A stretch of DNA of 57,772 nucleotides, taken from positions 1 through 57,772 of the forward strand of contig JADZDJ010000146.1 in the NCBI GenBank assembly GCA_020851115.1, in the 5' to 3' direction. The notes beneath the pieces were generated by a model. That model was not told the DNA's origin. It saw only the letters and a program-made list of their open reading frames with translations, and did no database searches. Shown here piece by piece: positions 28,716 to 37,465 of the stretch (position 1 is the first letter of the stretch; every line of letters begins with the position of its first letter). A program made the translations under genes and the position numbers. The DNA comes from Pirellulales bacterium (GTDB lineage Bacteria; Planctomycetota; Planctomycetia; Pirellulales; JADZDJ01).

Positions 28716-29309
28716 TTACCGTGTAGAGCACGGCAATTTGGCTCTCCAATGATCTGCCGCGCTACGTAGCGTTTCGGCATCAGCCTGCATTCCGGCAGCG
28801 AGCGCGGCTAGCTGCTGGGCACTGGCAGCCGCGAATAACTCACGTTCTTTGAGTGGTTGACGGCCGGTAGTACTCGTGCTTGAGACGACGTCGCCCCAAT
28901 AAAACCAGCGATCGCCGGCATCATACTTGGCGATCACGCGACATTCCAGCCATGCAATACAGCCGTTGACGATCGGCAGGCCTGTTGCCGTCGATGTAAA
29001 TGGTACTCCATCAAACTTGTCCGTATTTCGACCTGATTTCAGCGCAAATCGCCAGGCGAGGTCAATTTGGTCGGCCGAGATTAGATGCGCCACGAATCCG
29101 CCGACGCCTTCGATCAACTCGGCAGTGAAATGGTTCGGTGCAATGCCCACGACCACCACGGGACGACCTGGATCGATCGATGCTTGTGACACCCAGGTTG
29201 CGACCAGTCCGCCGCGACGGCCATCGCTGGAAGCGGAGGTCACAATCCATATTTCACGGTCGATGAGCTTGAATACGTCGTCAAAATGATGAATTCCTCG
29301 ATTGTTCAT
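28716..29309 (-). CDS. Flavin reductase family protein
   Basis: This 197-residue protein shows the FMN-binding split-barrel pattern: IWIVTSASSDGRRGGLVATWVSQASID in pieces (strand, turn, then the SQASID substrate-side loop), RPVVVVGIAPNHFTAELI and GGFVAHLIS, then late DRWFYWGDVV. Such proteins reduce or bind flavin and may serve an oxygenase or respiratory partner. The start at MNNRGIHHF (29309) is preferred because the longer TTG frame from 29354 lies inside the upstream gene. It follows the inositol monophosphatase gene by 25 bases on the same strand, so the two are probably co-transcribed. The true electron acceptor is unknown. Confidence 0.8.
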   Translation of the reverse strand: MNNRGIHHFDDVFKLIDREIWIVTSASSDGRRGGLVATWVSQASIDPGRPVVVVGIAPNHFTAELIEGVGGFVAHLISADQIDLAWRFALKSGRNTDKFDGVPFTSTATGLPIVNGCIAWLECRVIAKYDAGDRWFYWGDVVSSTSTTGRQPLKERELFAAASAQQLAALAAGMQADAETLRSAADHWRAKLPCSTR

Positions 29310-29334
29310 GGGAGAAAATTTTGCAGCGAACTGC

Positions 29335-30114
29335 TCAGGTACGCTCTTCCCCAACGAGATTCATCATCTGAGAGTGCAATTCACGGGTGCCGGTGGCCAC
29401 GAATCGCGGCCGGTAGATGTCGAGCGGGCCGCCGTCAGGGTTCGTAATGACCCCACCTGCTTCCTGAAGCATCAACGCCCCTGCGGCCACGTCCCAGGCT
29501 TGTGTGTGACCGCCCCAGTAGGCATCGAATCGTCCGGCTGCCACATAACACAAATTGAGGGCTGCCGAGCCGGTACGGCGCACCGCTTGGCAGCGGGCAA
29601 TAACTCGCTCGAATTCAGCCAATTCTCGAGATTTTGGCAATACTCGGGGCGGAAAACTGACGACGACGACGGCGTGGGCGATATCTGTGGTTTGGCTGAC
29701 GGATATTGGCCGGCCGTTGAGAAGCGCCCCGTGCCCCAATTCGGCCGTGAAACATTCGCGCGAAACGGGGTCGAAGACCGCACCGCAAACTAGCCGCCCA
29801 CGATGCTCCAATGCGATCGAAACGCAATAATGCGGTATCTGGTGGACATAATTGGTCGTGCCGTCCAGCGGATCGACCAGCCAGCGATACTCGGCATCCT
29901 CTGGGTCTATCGGTCGCCCTTCTTCTCCCAAGAAAGCGTGGCCGGGAAAGGTCGTCAGCAAAATGCGGCGAATTTCATCTTGCGAGGCGAAATCGGCCTC
30001 GGTTACCAGGTCGGCCGGAGCCTTTTCGCGGGCTTGAAATCGCCCAATCCAATCGAGCAACACCTGGCCTCCTGCCCGAGCTGCCCGTTCGCAAGTCTTT
30101 AAGTAGTCAGACAT
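29335..30114 (-). CDS. Inositol monophosphatase family protein (SuhB-like)
   Basis: This 259-residue Mg/Li-sensitive phosphatase has all family motifs: FLGEEGRP (Glu metal ligands), WLVDPLDGTTNYVHQIP (the DPLDGT metal site) and QAWDVAAGALMLQEAGG (third metal Asp). The start MSDYLKTCERAA at 30114 is chosen over a 20-codon longer frame because GGGAG lies upstream and the family begins with this helix. It probably hydrolyses inositol-1-phosphate or a similar sugar phosphate such as histidinol phosphate; the two cannot be told apart here. First gene of a likely two-gene unit with the flavin reductase. Confidence 0.88.
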   Translation of the reverse strand: MSDYLKTCERAARAGGQVLLDWIGRFQAREKAPADLVTEADFASQDEIRRILLTTFPGHAFLGEEGRPIDPEDAEYRWLVDPLDGTTNYVHQIPHYCVSIALEHRGRLVCGAVFDPVSRECFTAELGHGALLNGRPISVSQTTDIAHAVVVVSFPPRVLPKSRELAEFERVIARCQAVRRTGSAALNLCYVAAGRFDAYWGGHTQAWDVAAGALMLQEAGGVITNPDGGPLDIYRPRFVATGTRELHSQMMNLVGEERT

Positions 30115-30275
30115 AAGGTATCGTGGCTCCCGTGCCAAAGTCCCACCCCGGCAAGTTCTCGAATTGTACTGCATTTCTTGGTCAATTTACTATTCCAGCC
30201 TCACCAAATCGGGCTGACGGACCTCCCATCCTTCTGCTTTTTAACAAAGAATTACAAAAAACTTTGACCAAAAGC

Positions 30276-30303
30276 TGGACATTTCATTACGATCTGATAT
30301 GAT
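30276..30303 (+). promoter_or_regulatory. Strong sigma70-like promoter
   Basis: TGGACA at 30276-30281 and TATGAT at 30298-30303 each differ from consensus at one position and are 16 bases apart. Transcription would start near 30310 and run to the terminator at 30438-30474. It is one of the best -35/-10 pairs in the window. Confidence 0.55.
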
Positions 30304-30320
30304 CGGCGTTGGCAGATTGA

Positions 30321-30404
30321 ATGTGGGCCAAATACCAGTGGGAAACATTCGGCCATTGCACCTTGTCATTGCAATTGCCTTATTTCGATTATCCTGCTGA
30401 ATGA
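30321..30404 (+). CDS. Possible 27-aa peptide inside the candidate RNA
   Basis: An ATG at 30321 opens 27 codons (MWAKYQWETFGHC at the start, FDYPAE at the end) closed by TGA at 30402. There is no Shine-Dalgarno sequence. It could be a leader peptide if the terminator is an attenuator, or chance. Confidence 0.2.
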   Translation: MWAKYQWETFGHCTLSLQLPYFDYPAE

Positions 30405-30437
30405 CCCGTTTGTATTTCGGCCTCTTCTCTGTTCCGG

Positions 30438-30474
30438 CCCCGCCGTCTTACGCAAGTGAGCGGCGGGGTTTTTT
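30438..30474 (+). terminator. Strong intrinsic terminator
   Basis: CCCCGCCG at 30438-30445 pairs perfectly with CGGCGGGG at 30461-30468 across a 15-base loop and is followed by six T residues at 30469-30474. The orientation is plus strand. Confidence 0.85.
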
Positions 30475-30660
30475 ATTTGGTTTTGGTTCAATGCCTGATC
30501 GTAGTATCCGAATCGGCGTTGAATGAAACTGCAGGAGGCGCATCCTTTCGCCGCAGGCGTCGATACAGCTCTGCCGGTGAAGGAATTTGCCTCCTACCGT
30601 AGTGAATTGTCTGCGATAACGATTTCGATTTGAACTGCGAATAGGATATTCTTTGCCGCC

Positions 30661-31443
30661 ATGTGTGTTGGTCAATGGCAACTTGAAGGACACGTTGCCA
30701 GACTCAAGCTCGACGACAGTGAAGTGTCGGTCGATGTCACGCGACCCAGTCACGGCCTGCTCTGGCAACCGGTTCCGAGTCGCAACGGCTTGCTCAATGT
30801 CTTGGGAATTGCGACCGGCGGCGACGAACCCTTGCCGTCATCTGTCATCGACCCGTTCGCGCGTGGTTGCGATCTTGTGGTGACCTATGCCGAACGCCAA
30901 CCGCGCCAGGTTCGCGCACAAGTCTACTGGAGGAATATTCCTCCAAGCGACTTTGCCTTGGAGAATCAAGCGTTGCACATTGTTGCCGCATTTGATCTGA
31001 TCCTGTCGGTCAACACCAGCGCGCTGGACGACGACCCGCAGTCTGTCGTCAGATCCGTCATTTCGCCCGCAATGGAAGTGTTCAATGTTCGCCTGGAACC
31101 TGGCCGTCGTCCGCGGGTCGAACCCTTGGTGGGAATCACTGCACGCCCCAGAAATGAAGCTAGCACGCCAACGGGAACTTTTCTCGTTCGACTGCCAAGT
31201 TGCGGGTTGAGTTACGTGGAAATCGTGCATCCGAGCGACTATCAATTAAGTGACGTCGTCAAAGGCGATGGCGCACCGCCGCGAATCCAATTGTCCCATC
31301 AACTGTTCACCCAACGATTGGAAAAGGGCGTGATCCTACGGGCTCGAGTGCGTGCGGCACTCGTTGAGCGCCAGCACGACGAAGCCGCGACGATTGCCGG
31401 CTTTGAGCGATTTTCGGCGCTCGAACCGCCGCTGACGGTGTAA
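30661..31443 (+). CDS. Hypothetical protein upstream of the SbcD/SbcC-like pair
   Basis: This 260-residue soluble protein without signal peptide or membrane helix has many short beta-strands, for example RPSHGLLWQPVPSRNGLLNV, RGCDLVVTYAERQPRQVRAQ and LHIVAAFDLILSVNTSALDD. Later segments GTFLVRLPSCGLSYVEIVHP and VILRARVRAALVERQHDE suggest two similar beta-sandwich halves. No catalytic motif or family is recognised. It lies 158 bases before the nuclease-like gene in the same direction and 186 bases after a terminator, so it may head that transcription unit. Function unknown. Confidence 0.65.
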   Translation: MCVGQWQLEGHVARLKLDDSEVSVDVTRPSHGLLWQPVPSRNGLLNVLGIATGGDEPLPSSVIDPFARGCDLVVTYAERQPRQVRAQVYWRNIPPSDFALENQALHIVAAFDLILSVNTSALDDDPQSVVRSVISPAMEVFNVRLEPGRRPRVEPLVGITARPRNEASTPTGTFLVRLPSCGLSYVEIVHPSDYQLSDVVKGDGAPPRIQLSHQLFTQRLEKGVILRARVRAALVERQHDEAATIAGFERFSALEPPLTV

Positions 31444-31601
31444 GTCCTGATTCATGAATGCCATTTCCTTGGTCTGTCCGACCATCGGGCCAGCGTTCTC
31501 ACCTAGAATTCGCGTAGCCTTCCAATCCGTGATTTGCTAGACTCCTTGGGCGGAAATTAACCATATGGGCTGTCGTTTTTCTCTGCGCACGGAGGCGTCG
31601 T

Positions 31602-32861
31602 ATGTCGCAGCGGCCGTTTCGCTTTCTCCATGCTGCCGATCTGCATCTGGATGATCCGGTAGCAGGCTTGGCCGACATTCCGCCGCACCTTGTCGATTTG
31701 CTCGTCGATTGCCCGTTGGCGGCCGCTCGGCGAGTGTTTGATGCGGCGATTGAGCAGCACGTTGATTTTGTCGTACTGGCCGGCGATATCGTCGACTTGA
31801 ATCGCGCGGCGTCGCGCGAATTGACTTTCCTGGTTGAGCAATTCGAGCGACTGGCCCAGAAAAACATGGCCGTTTACTGGGCGGGCGGAGCAATTGATTC
31901 CGCCGATTGGCCGCCGAATTATTCGCTTCCTGGAAATGTGATGCACGCATCCCGGCTGCACGTTCAGCGACACCGCCACACGATCGACGGCCAGCCGATT
32001 TGCGAACTCGTTGGCCGCAGCCATGATCGGCATGGTTCACCAATGGCGCGCGAATTCGCCGGCTCGAGCGACGATCTGTTTTCGATCGCCGTGGTTCATG
32101 CCAAATTTGCCGCAGGCCTGGGTGATTTGGGAATTGAATATTGGGCGCTCGGCGGTTTGCACGGCCCCACGACCTTGCATCAATCGGCCCAATCACTCTC
32201 GCACTATCCAGGCTCGCCTCAAGGGCGCAATGCGAATGAAGCCGGCGCACATCTATGTACTCTCGTGCAGGTCGATGAGCAGCGTCAAGTTCGACTGTCG
32301 CCGATCGCCACCGACGTGATCCGCTGGGAATCGCCGGTCCTCGCGCTCGACGTCGCAGCCGATCGCACCAAATTGGAACGCGCACTGCACGATCGCACAG
32401 CACAAATGATCGCTGAATCTGGCGGAGCGACGCTGCTCATTGAATGGCGAGTTTCGTGCGATGGCGCTATTTTCAACGATCTGCGCCGCGGAAAGCTTAC
32501 GGCAGAATTGCTTGGGGCGCTGCGGCGGGAGTTTGGAAATCACTCGCCGGCAGCTTGGACCGTGGCCATTCAGCCGGAACTTCCCCCCGGATTGCCGATT
32601 CGAGGAGAGAATGAAGAGACTCTTCGAGGCGATTATCTAAGAGCGATTGCAGAGCTATTGCACGACAAGCCTATGACCGATAGTCATTCCATCCACCTGG
32701 ATGCCGATTCGCTACTGTCCGAAGACAACGCTGCCTGGCAACTTCCGCAGCTCAATCATCTAGCCGCCGCATTAGCTGCTCCCGCTCCGCGCCGGCGTGT
32801 CTTGCAGCAGGCCGTCTGGCTGGGAACCGATTTGCTAAGCCCCGAGGAGTCCGCACGATGA
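31602..32861 (+). CDS. SbcD/Mre11-like metallophosphoesterase (YhaO type) with altered motifs
   Basis: This 419-residue protein has the calcineurin-like phosphoesterase start RFLHAADLHLDDP (motif I at residues 8-18) and VVLAGDIVDLN (motif II, about 58-66). Motif III, normally GNHD, reads GGAIDS at 95-100, so the Asn and the catalytic His are absent. Motif IV keeps its His (VVHAKF, 164-169). Motif V, normally GH.H, reads GGLH (184-187). The YWALGG and HYPGSPQGRN segments are typical of the YhaO branch. The stop overlaps the next start by four bases (ATGA), so it is co-translated with the SbcC-like ATPase. It should form the nuclease half of a DNA repair complex, but the altered ligands question its nuclease activity. 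Confidence 0.85.
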   Translation: MSQRPFRFLHAADLHLDDPVAGLADIPPHLVDLLVDCPLAAARRVFDAAIEQHVDFVVLAGDIVDLNRAASRELTFLVEQFERLAQKNMAVYWAGGAIDSADWPPNYSLPGNVMHASRLHVQRHRHTIDGQPICELVGRSHDRHGSPMAREFAGSSDDLFSIAVVHAKFAAGLGDLGIEYWALGGLHGPTTLHQSAQSLSHYPGSPQGRNANEAGAHLCTLVQVDEQRQVRLSPIATDVIRWESPVLALDVAADRTKLERALHDRTAQMIAESGGATLLIEWRVSCDGAIFNDLRRGKLTAELLGALRREFGNHSPAAWTVAIQPELPPGLPIRGENEETLRGDYLRAIAELLHDKPMTDSHSIHLDADSLLSEDNAAWQLPQLNHLAAALAAPAPRRRVLQQAVWLGTDLLSPEESAR

Positions 32862-35800
32862 AGCTCACCGACATCCAAATCGATGGCTTCGGTGTATGGC
32901 AGGGGCTGGAGCTGCGCGATTTGTCGGATCGCTGCACCGTCTTCTACGGAGCAAACGAAGCCGGCAAGTCGACACTGCTGCAATTCCTGCGGGCGGCACT
33001 ATACGGATTTTCGCCCGCGCGACGGGCTCGCTATTTGCCGCCGGTGCGCGGCGGCATTGCGGGGGGAACGCTATCGGTCGTCGATCGCGCGGGCAAACGA
33101 TTTCGCATTTTTCGGCAAGACCATGCCGACCAGCCTTTGGGAGCCATTACCCTGGAAGCAGCCGATGGCACAACGAAGGCCAACTTCGATCTCCGCGGTT
33201 TGCTGCACGATGTGGATGAAACCACGTTCAATCACGTGTTCGCGGTCGGCCTGAGCGAAATCCAGGAACTGGGCACACTGACCGACATTGATGCGGCGAA
33301 ATGGATGTATTCGCTGACCGCCGGTCTCGACCGAGTTTCGCTTGCCGAAGTGGTAGGCGAACTGGAAACGTCTCGGACGCGAATTGCAGCGGTCGACGGA
33401 TCGCGCTGCGAAGTGTCCGATTTGGTCGCCCAGCGCGATCGGCTGGAACGCGAACTTTCGCAGCTCTCCCTGTTGCCGCGCGAACATGCACGGCTAGCAG
33501 CGCAACGCGACGACTGCGGTGCGTCGATTGCCGAAGCAGAGCGAGAATTGACTGCGAGAGAATCGGAGCATCGCGCTGCGGTGGCTACTGCGGCTGTGTA
33601 CGAATTGTTCCATCGTCGCACGTTGCTGGGCGCGCAAATCGCCGCGCTTTCGCCCCCCGAACCATGGCCCGCCGGTTCGCTGGAGCGGATGAATCGGCTT
33701 ACCGAGGCGATGAAACGTCGTCGTCGCCAATTCAAGAAGCTTTCTGTTCGACGCCAGCGATTGTCGTCCCAAGAGGCGAAGATCGCCGACAATGAATCGC
33801 TGTGTCGCCTGGCCCCGCGAGTCGCCGCGCTCGCCGAGCACGAGTCCTGGATTCTTTCGATCGAACAAGAACTAGGCGAAGCCCAAGCGACCGTGGCGCA
33901 GTGGACTGATCAGCAGCAATCGCAACAAGCGAAACTGAAAAACTCGGCCACCAATTCTACGATAACTTCAATGAATGTCGACGATCGCGGCTGGGCTATG
34001 CTGCGGTCACTCGGCGAACATTTGGTTAAAGCTCGCCGCCGTGCTAAAGCGGCCGATGCACAGCAAAGCTCGCACCGCGGCAATGCGGATTCGGCTCACC
34101 AACAGTTAGCATCGGCCCTCGCTTCGCGCGGCCAGCGCGATTTGACCGCGGCCATCGAAGCGGCGGGCCTTCGCGTCACGCAACTCCGCCGCCGTGTGCA
34201 GTTAGAAGATCGAATCGAACAGCTTACCGGCGCTAAAGCCGATTTGGAAAATGAAATTTCCATGCTGCACAATCGCCGCGTGATGCCGCCGTGGCAGATT
34301 TGGGGCCTTGGAGCGCTATTCGCATTAGGCGTGATAATGATCCTTGGCGGCTGGTTCTTTGCCTCGTGGGGCTGGACGACGATCATGGTGGGTGTCATCG
34401 CCCTGCTTGTCGCCGGCGGAACGAAAATCAGCCGCGACCTGACAATTTCCAAGCAGCTTGCCGAGGCCGAAAATCAAGTGCAGCTTGCCGTCACTCAGTT
34501 TGACGACGACACGGCTGAGCGAACTCAACTCGATCGCGCACTGCCAAAGCAGAGCAGCGATTGGGCTACCCAGCTCGCCGCCGCTCAGCGAGACTTAAGC
34601 CACCTCGAACAATTGCTGCCGCTGGATTTGCAAATCAAGTCGGCCGCGCAGTCGGCCAGCGACGCAGACCAACGCGCGCAACAAGCCAAGAAGCGGTATC
34701 GAAAGTCGCTGCGCCGCTGGCGGGCCGCGCTAGCCTCGCAAGGGCTGCCGACAGAACTCATGCCCACGCAAGTCCGCGAAATGTCCGTGGCCGGCAACCA
34801 ACTTCGCGGCGTTGCGGGGCGGCTCCAGGAAGCGCGCAGCGATTTCGACCGTCACCGTCGAGAACTCGTCGGTTTGGCGGCGCAAATTGAACAGGTCTTC
34901 CTCGCCGCCGGCATCACGCCGTCCTCGGAATCCGCCAGCCAGCGGTTGAAGCAATTGCGCAGCGAGCTAGCTGAGCACGAAACCCGCCGACAACAGCGCG
35001 AGACTTGCGAACGGCTGCGCCGAAAATTGCGGCGGCGACAATCGGTAATCCGGCGCCGCATCGAACGCGCGATCCGCCGTCGTAGACTGTTGCTGCGAGA
35101 TTGCCAGGTGACCGACGTGGCGACCTTTCGGCGACGTGCTGAAGAATCGTCGAAGCGGATTGCCCTCATCGCGGATCACGACGACGCCGGTCGAGAGATT
35201 GCCTCGCGGCTGGCGGGTGTGACAACCGAAGATGCGGCTGAAGCGATCCTTGCTGAAAAAACCGCTCCCGAAGTCGATGCGATCGTGTCGGCGGCAGCAC
35301 AGCGTTTGACCGAAGCGCGCGACCGGCATCGGCAGCTTTGCGAGCGCCGCGGCCAATTGAACGAACAAATCCGCGCGATTGCCGCCGATCGCCAGCCGGC
35401 CCTGAAACGATTGGAGTTGAATCAAATTGAGCGAAAGCTATTCGACGCTTTCGAGCGTTGGCAGGTGCTGACAATCACTCGTGGCGTACTTCTCTCCGTC
35501 AAAGCGGACTACGAGCGTAACCGCCAGCCCGAAACGCTGCGGGAAGCGTCGCAGTATTTGAGACAACTCACGCGTGGGCGCTACAATCGTGTATGGACGC
35601 GTTTCGGCGAAAATGTATTAACTGTGGATGACGCTCAAGGCCGGCCGCTGCCGGTCGATCGGCTCAGCCGTGGCACGCGCGAGCAGTTATTTCTGAGTTT
35701 GCGCCTGGCATTGGTCGGGTTATTTGCGCGGCAAGGCATCGAATTGCCGATGATCCTGGACGATGTGCTGGTCAATTTCGATTCCGATCGGGCGGCGGCA

Positions 35801-36520
35801 GCAGTGCGTGTGCTCAGAAAATTCGCCGACCGAGGACATCCATTGCTGATCTTCACCTGCCACGAGCACATCGCTCGAATGTTCAAACGAAAAGGCGTCG
35901 ATGTGCGCAGGTTGCCGGATCACGCCATTGGCGGGCGCGACCGTCCCTACGAAATCGAACCTGCTCCTGCACGCCGCGTTCGCCCGCGGCCGTCGAACGA
36001 CATTCCTTCCTCGGAGCCAGGGCCGCTTCCGCAGTTCGATTTACTTCCCAGGGAAGAGCATTTCATTGTCACGGCGGAAGCGCCGGTAGGACAGGTAGAA
36101 GTGCGATTGGTCGAGCCGCCCGAACCACTATCGACGATTGAAGCGGAGGTGGAATCTAATATCCAGCGGCTTGTTCCGGCGCCCCAAAGCGTTCGCAAGC
36201 CTAAACGCCGGCTCGACCCGCCACACCGCGCTCCCCGCTGGGCTGCCATCCGCCGCGGTTGGAATGCCGAGGAGTTCACAGGCGAATTGGACGACCAAAT
36301 CAATCCGCTTTGGATGCCTGATGCACGCTCGCAGGAAGAGGAAAACTCGCCCGATTCATCACCCCCTACCGCTGCTAACGCAAATCCTCCCATGCGCATC
36401 ATTCATTCTCGTCTTGGCCCACGCAGCTTCAAACTGCTCACCGACGAAGAATACGACGAGTCGCCGATCATTGCCGAGCTTCCGGACGACGATCTCGAAG
36501 CCGATAACAAGTTGGCGTAA
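32858..36520 (+). CDS. SbcC/Rad50-like ATPase of the YhaN type with mid-coil membrane hairpin
   Basis: This is a 1220-residue ABC-type ATPase. Walker A YGANEAGKSTLLQFL is at residues 30-44. Long coiled coils (LVAQRDRLERELSQLSL and many more) run to about residue 475. Two hydrophobic helices follow at about 480-520 (QIWGLGALFALGVIMILGG and TTIMVGVIALLVAG). A second coiled-coil arm leads to the signature LSRGTREQLFLSLRLAL near 936 and Walker B PMILDDVLVNFD near 963. Residues from about 1020 form a Pro/Arg/Glu-rich tail with no recognisable domain. The helical hairpin sits where Rad50 has its zinc hook, so the coil tip could insert in the membrane. Overlap with the upstream phosphoesterase shows the two work together, probably on DNA ends. 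Confidence 0.88.
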   Translation: MKLTDIQIDGFGVWQGLELRDLSDRCTVFYGANEAGKSTLLQFLRAALYGFSPARRARYLPPVRGGIAGGTLSVVDRAGKRFRIFRQDHADQPLGAITLEAADGTTKANFDLRGLLHDVDETTFNHVFAVGLSEIQELGTLTDIDAAKWMYSLTAGLDRVSLAEVVGELETSRTRIAAVDGSRCEVSDLVAQRDRLERELSQLSLLPREHARLAAQRDDCGASIAEAERELTARESEHRAAVATAAVYELFHRRTLLGAQIAALSPPEPWPAGSLERMNRLTEAMKRRRRQFKKLSVRRQRLSSQEAKIADNESLCRLAPRVAALAEHESWILSIEQELGEAQATVAQWTDQQQSQQAKLKNSATNSTITSMNVDDRGWAMLRSLGEHLVKARRRAKAADAQQSSHRGNADSAHQQLASALASRGQRDLTAAIEAAGLRVTQLRRRVQLEDRIEQLTGAKADLENEISMLHNRRVMPPWQIWGLGALFALGVIMILGGWFFASWGWTTIMVGVIALLVAGGTKISRDLTISKQLAEAENQVQLAVTQFDDDTAERTQLDRALPKQSSDWATQLAAAQRDLSHLEQLLPLDLQIKSAAQSASDADQRAQQAKKRYRKSLRRWRAALASQGLPTELMPTQVREMSVAGNQLRGVAGRLQEARSDFDRHRRELVGLAAQIEQVFLAAGITPSSESASQRLKQLRSELAEHETRRQQRETCERLRRKLRRRQSVIRRRIERAIRRRRLLLRDCQVTDVATFRRRAEESSKRIALIADHDDAGREIASRLAGVTTEDAAEAILAEKTAPEVDAIVSAAAQRLTEARDRHRQLCERRGQLNEQIRAIAADRQPALKRLELNQIERKLFDAFERWQVLTITRGVLLSVKADYERNRQPETLREASQYLRQLTRGRYNRVWTRFGENVLTVDDAQGRPLPVDRLSRGTREQLFLSLRLALVGLFARQGIELPMILDDVLVNFDSDRAAAAVRVLRKFADRGHPLLIFTCHEHIARMFKRKGVDVRRLPDHAIGGRDRPYEIEPAPARRVRPRPSNDIPSSEPGPLPQFDLLPREEHFIVTAEAPVGQVEVRLVEPPEPLSTIEAEVESNIQRLVPAPQSVRKPKRRLDPPHRAPRWAAIRRGWNAEEFTGELDDQINPLWMPDARSQEEENSPDSSPPTAANANPPMRIIHSRLGPRSFKLLTDEEYDESPIIAELPDDDLEADNKLA

Positions 36521-36559
36521 CCGCGGATGTAACAGAATGTCTCATCGGTTCGCGTTGAA

Positions 36560-37465
36560 TCATGGCATTTGCAAAATGCCTAGAGCAATCAGCTTCTCGC
36601 GGCATTCGTCGCGTTCCCGCGAGCGGGAAAGGCCAACCCAAGTCGGATCCTGCACTGCCAGCAAGTCTTCCTCAGTGCCGAGCATTCGCCCGGCGGCGGC
36701 AAGTCGTTCCATCAGCCGTGCGATCGTCTCGCGATCGAGCCGCGTGAGGTACATCGCCTCGAGCCGATAATCGACGAACGCCTCCCACACGAGCGGATAA
36801 AGCGGCTGCAAAATCTTCTCGCCGATCGTCGTGGCGTAGCAGCGAATCTCGTACTGCGCGTGCAAATCCATGCGCAGGGCCAAAAAATGGAGCAAATTAT
36901 GTAGATCAATCTTCCAATACGCCTCGGTATAGGTCGAAAGCGGCAAGTCCTTGCGCGCTTGCTCTCGCGCCACTCCGGCGGCAATTCGTTCTTCATACAG
37001 TTTGCGCGCTGCAGATTGAAACGCGGTTTCGGCAGCCGACAACTGAACTCCAATTTTGTCCTCCAAAGCATCGCCGCTCCCTTGCCGATTCGTTGCGGCT
37101 TGCGATCGCCATTCGTCGGGCTTCGTTGTTTGCGTGGCGTCGATCGCGAGTGAATAGCGGGTGCTGTACTCATTCACATTCGCCGTGCGATGCCGGATCC
37201 ACTGTCGCCAGCCATCCATCGGCACGCGTACCAGCAGCTTGATCTCGGCCATCTCGAACGGCGTGCTGTGCCGGTGCCGCATCAAGTAGCGAATCAGCCC
37301 GCGATCGTCCGACAGCTTGCGCGTCCCTTCTCCATAACTCACTCGTGCCGCCTGAACCACCGACTGATCGTCCCCCATCACGTCCACGAGACAAACAAAT
37401 CCGTCGTCGAGCACCCGAAATTTCTTCCAGCGGAGTTCGTCGGCAGCGGCGGCGTTAGTTGACAT
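36560..37465 (-). CDS. thyX: FAD-dependent thymidylate synthase
   Basis: This 301-residue enzyme makes dTMP from dUMP with methylenetetrahydrofolate, FAD and NADPH. The ThyX signature RHRTANVNEYSTRYS is at residues 91-105, preceded by HSTPFEMAEIKLLVRVP, which also contacts flavin and nucleotide. It is longer than the usual 220-270 residues because of a C-terminal helical extension (DPTWVGLSRSRERDECREKL). The start MSTNAAA at 37465 replaces a longer TTG frame from 37519. No thyA is in the window. Confidence 0.92.
   Translation of the reverse strand: MSTNAAAADELRWKKFRVLDDGFVCLVDVMGDDQSVVQAARVSYGEGTRKLSDDRGLIRYLMRHRHSTPFEMAEIKLLVRVPMDGWRQWIRHRTANVNEYSTRYSLAIDATQTTKPDEWRSQAATNRQGSGDALEDKIGVQLSAAETAFQSAARKLYEERIAAGVAREQARKDLPLSTYTEAYWKIDLHNLLHFLALRMDLHAQYEIRCYATTIGEKILQPLYPLVWEAFVDYRLEAMYLTRLDRETIARLMERLAAAGRMLGTEEDLLAVQDPTWVGLSRSRERDECREKLIALGILQMP

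Larger units (their letters stand above)
30310..30474 (+). ncRNA. Candidate small RNA or attenuated leader (about 165 nt)
   Basis: This is a stretch bounded by a promoter-like pair just upstream and a strong intrinsic terminator at its 3' end, with no gene of normal size inside. It could be a free small RNA, or the leader of the gene starting at 30661, 186 bases beyond the terminator, in which case the terminator would act as an attenuator. No known riboswitch or 6S/SRP core was recognised. It contains one 27-codon frame. Confidence 0.4.

Noticed and set aside
30264-30303. TTGACC as the -35 element of the promoter near 30300
   Set aside because: It is 28 bases from TATGAT, too far. TGGACA at 30276 with 16-base spacing is better.
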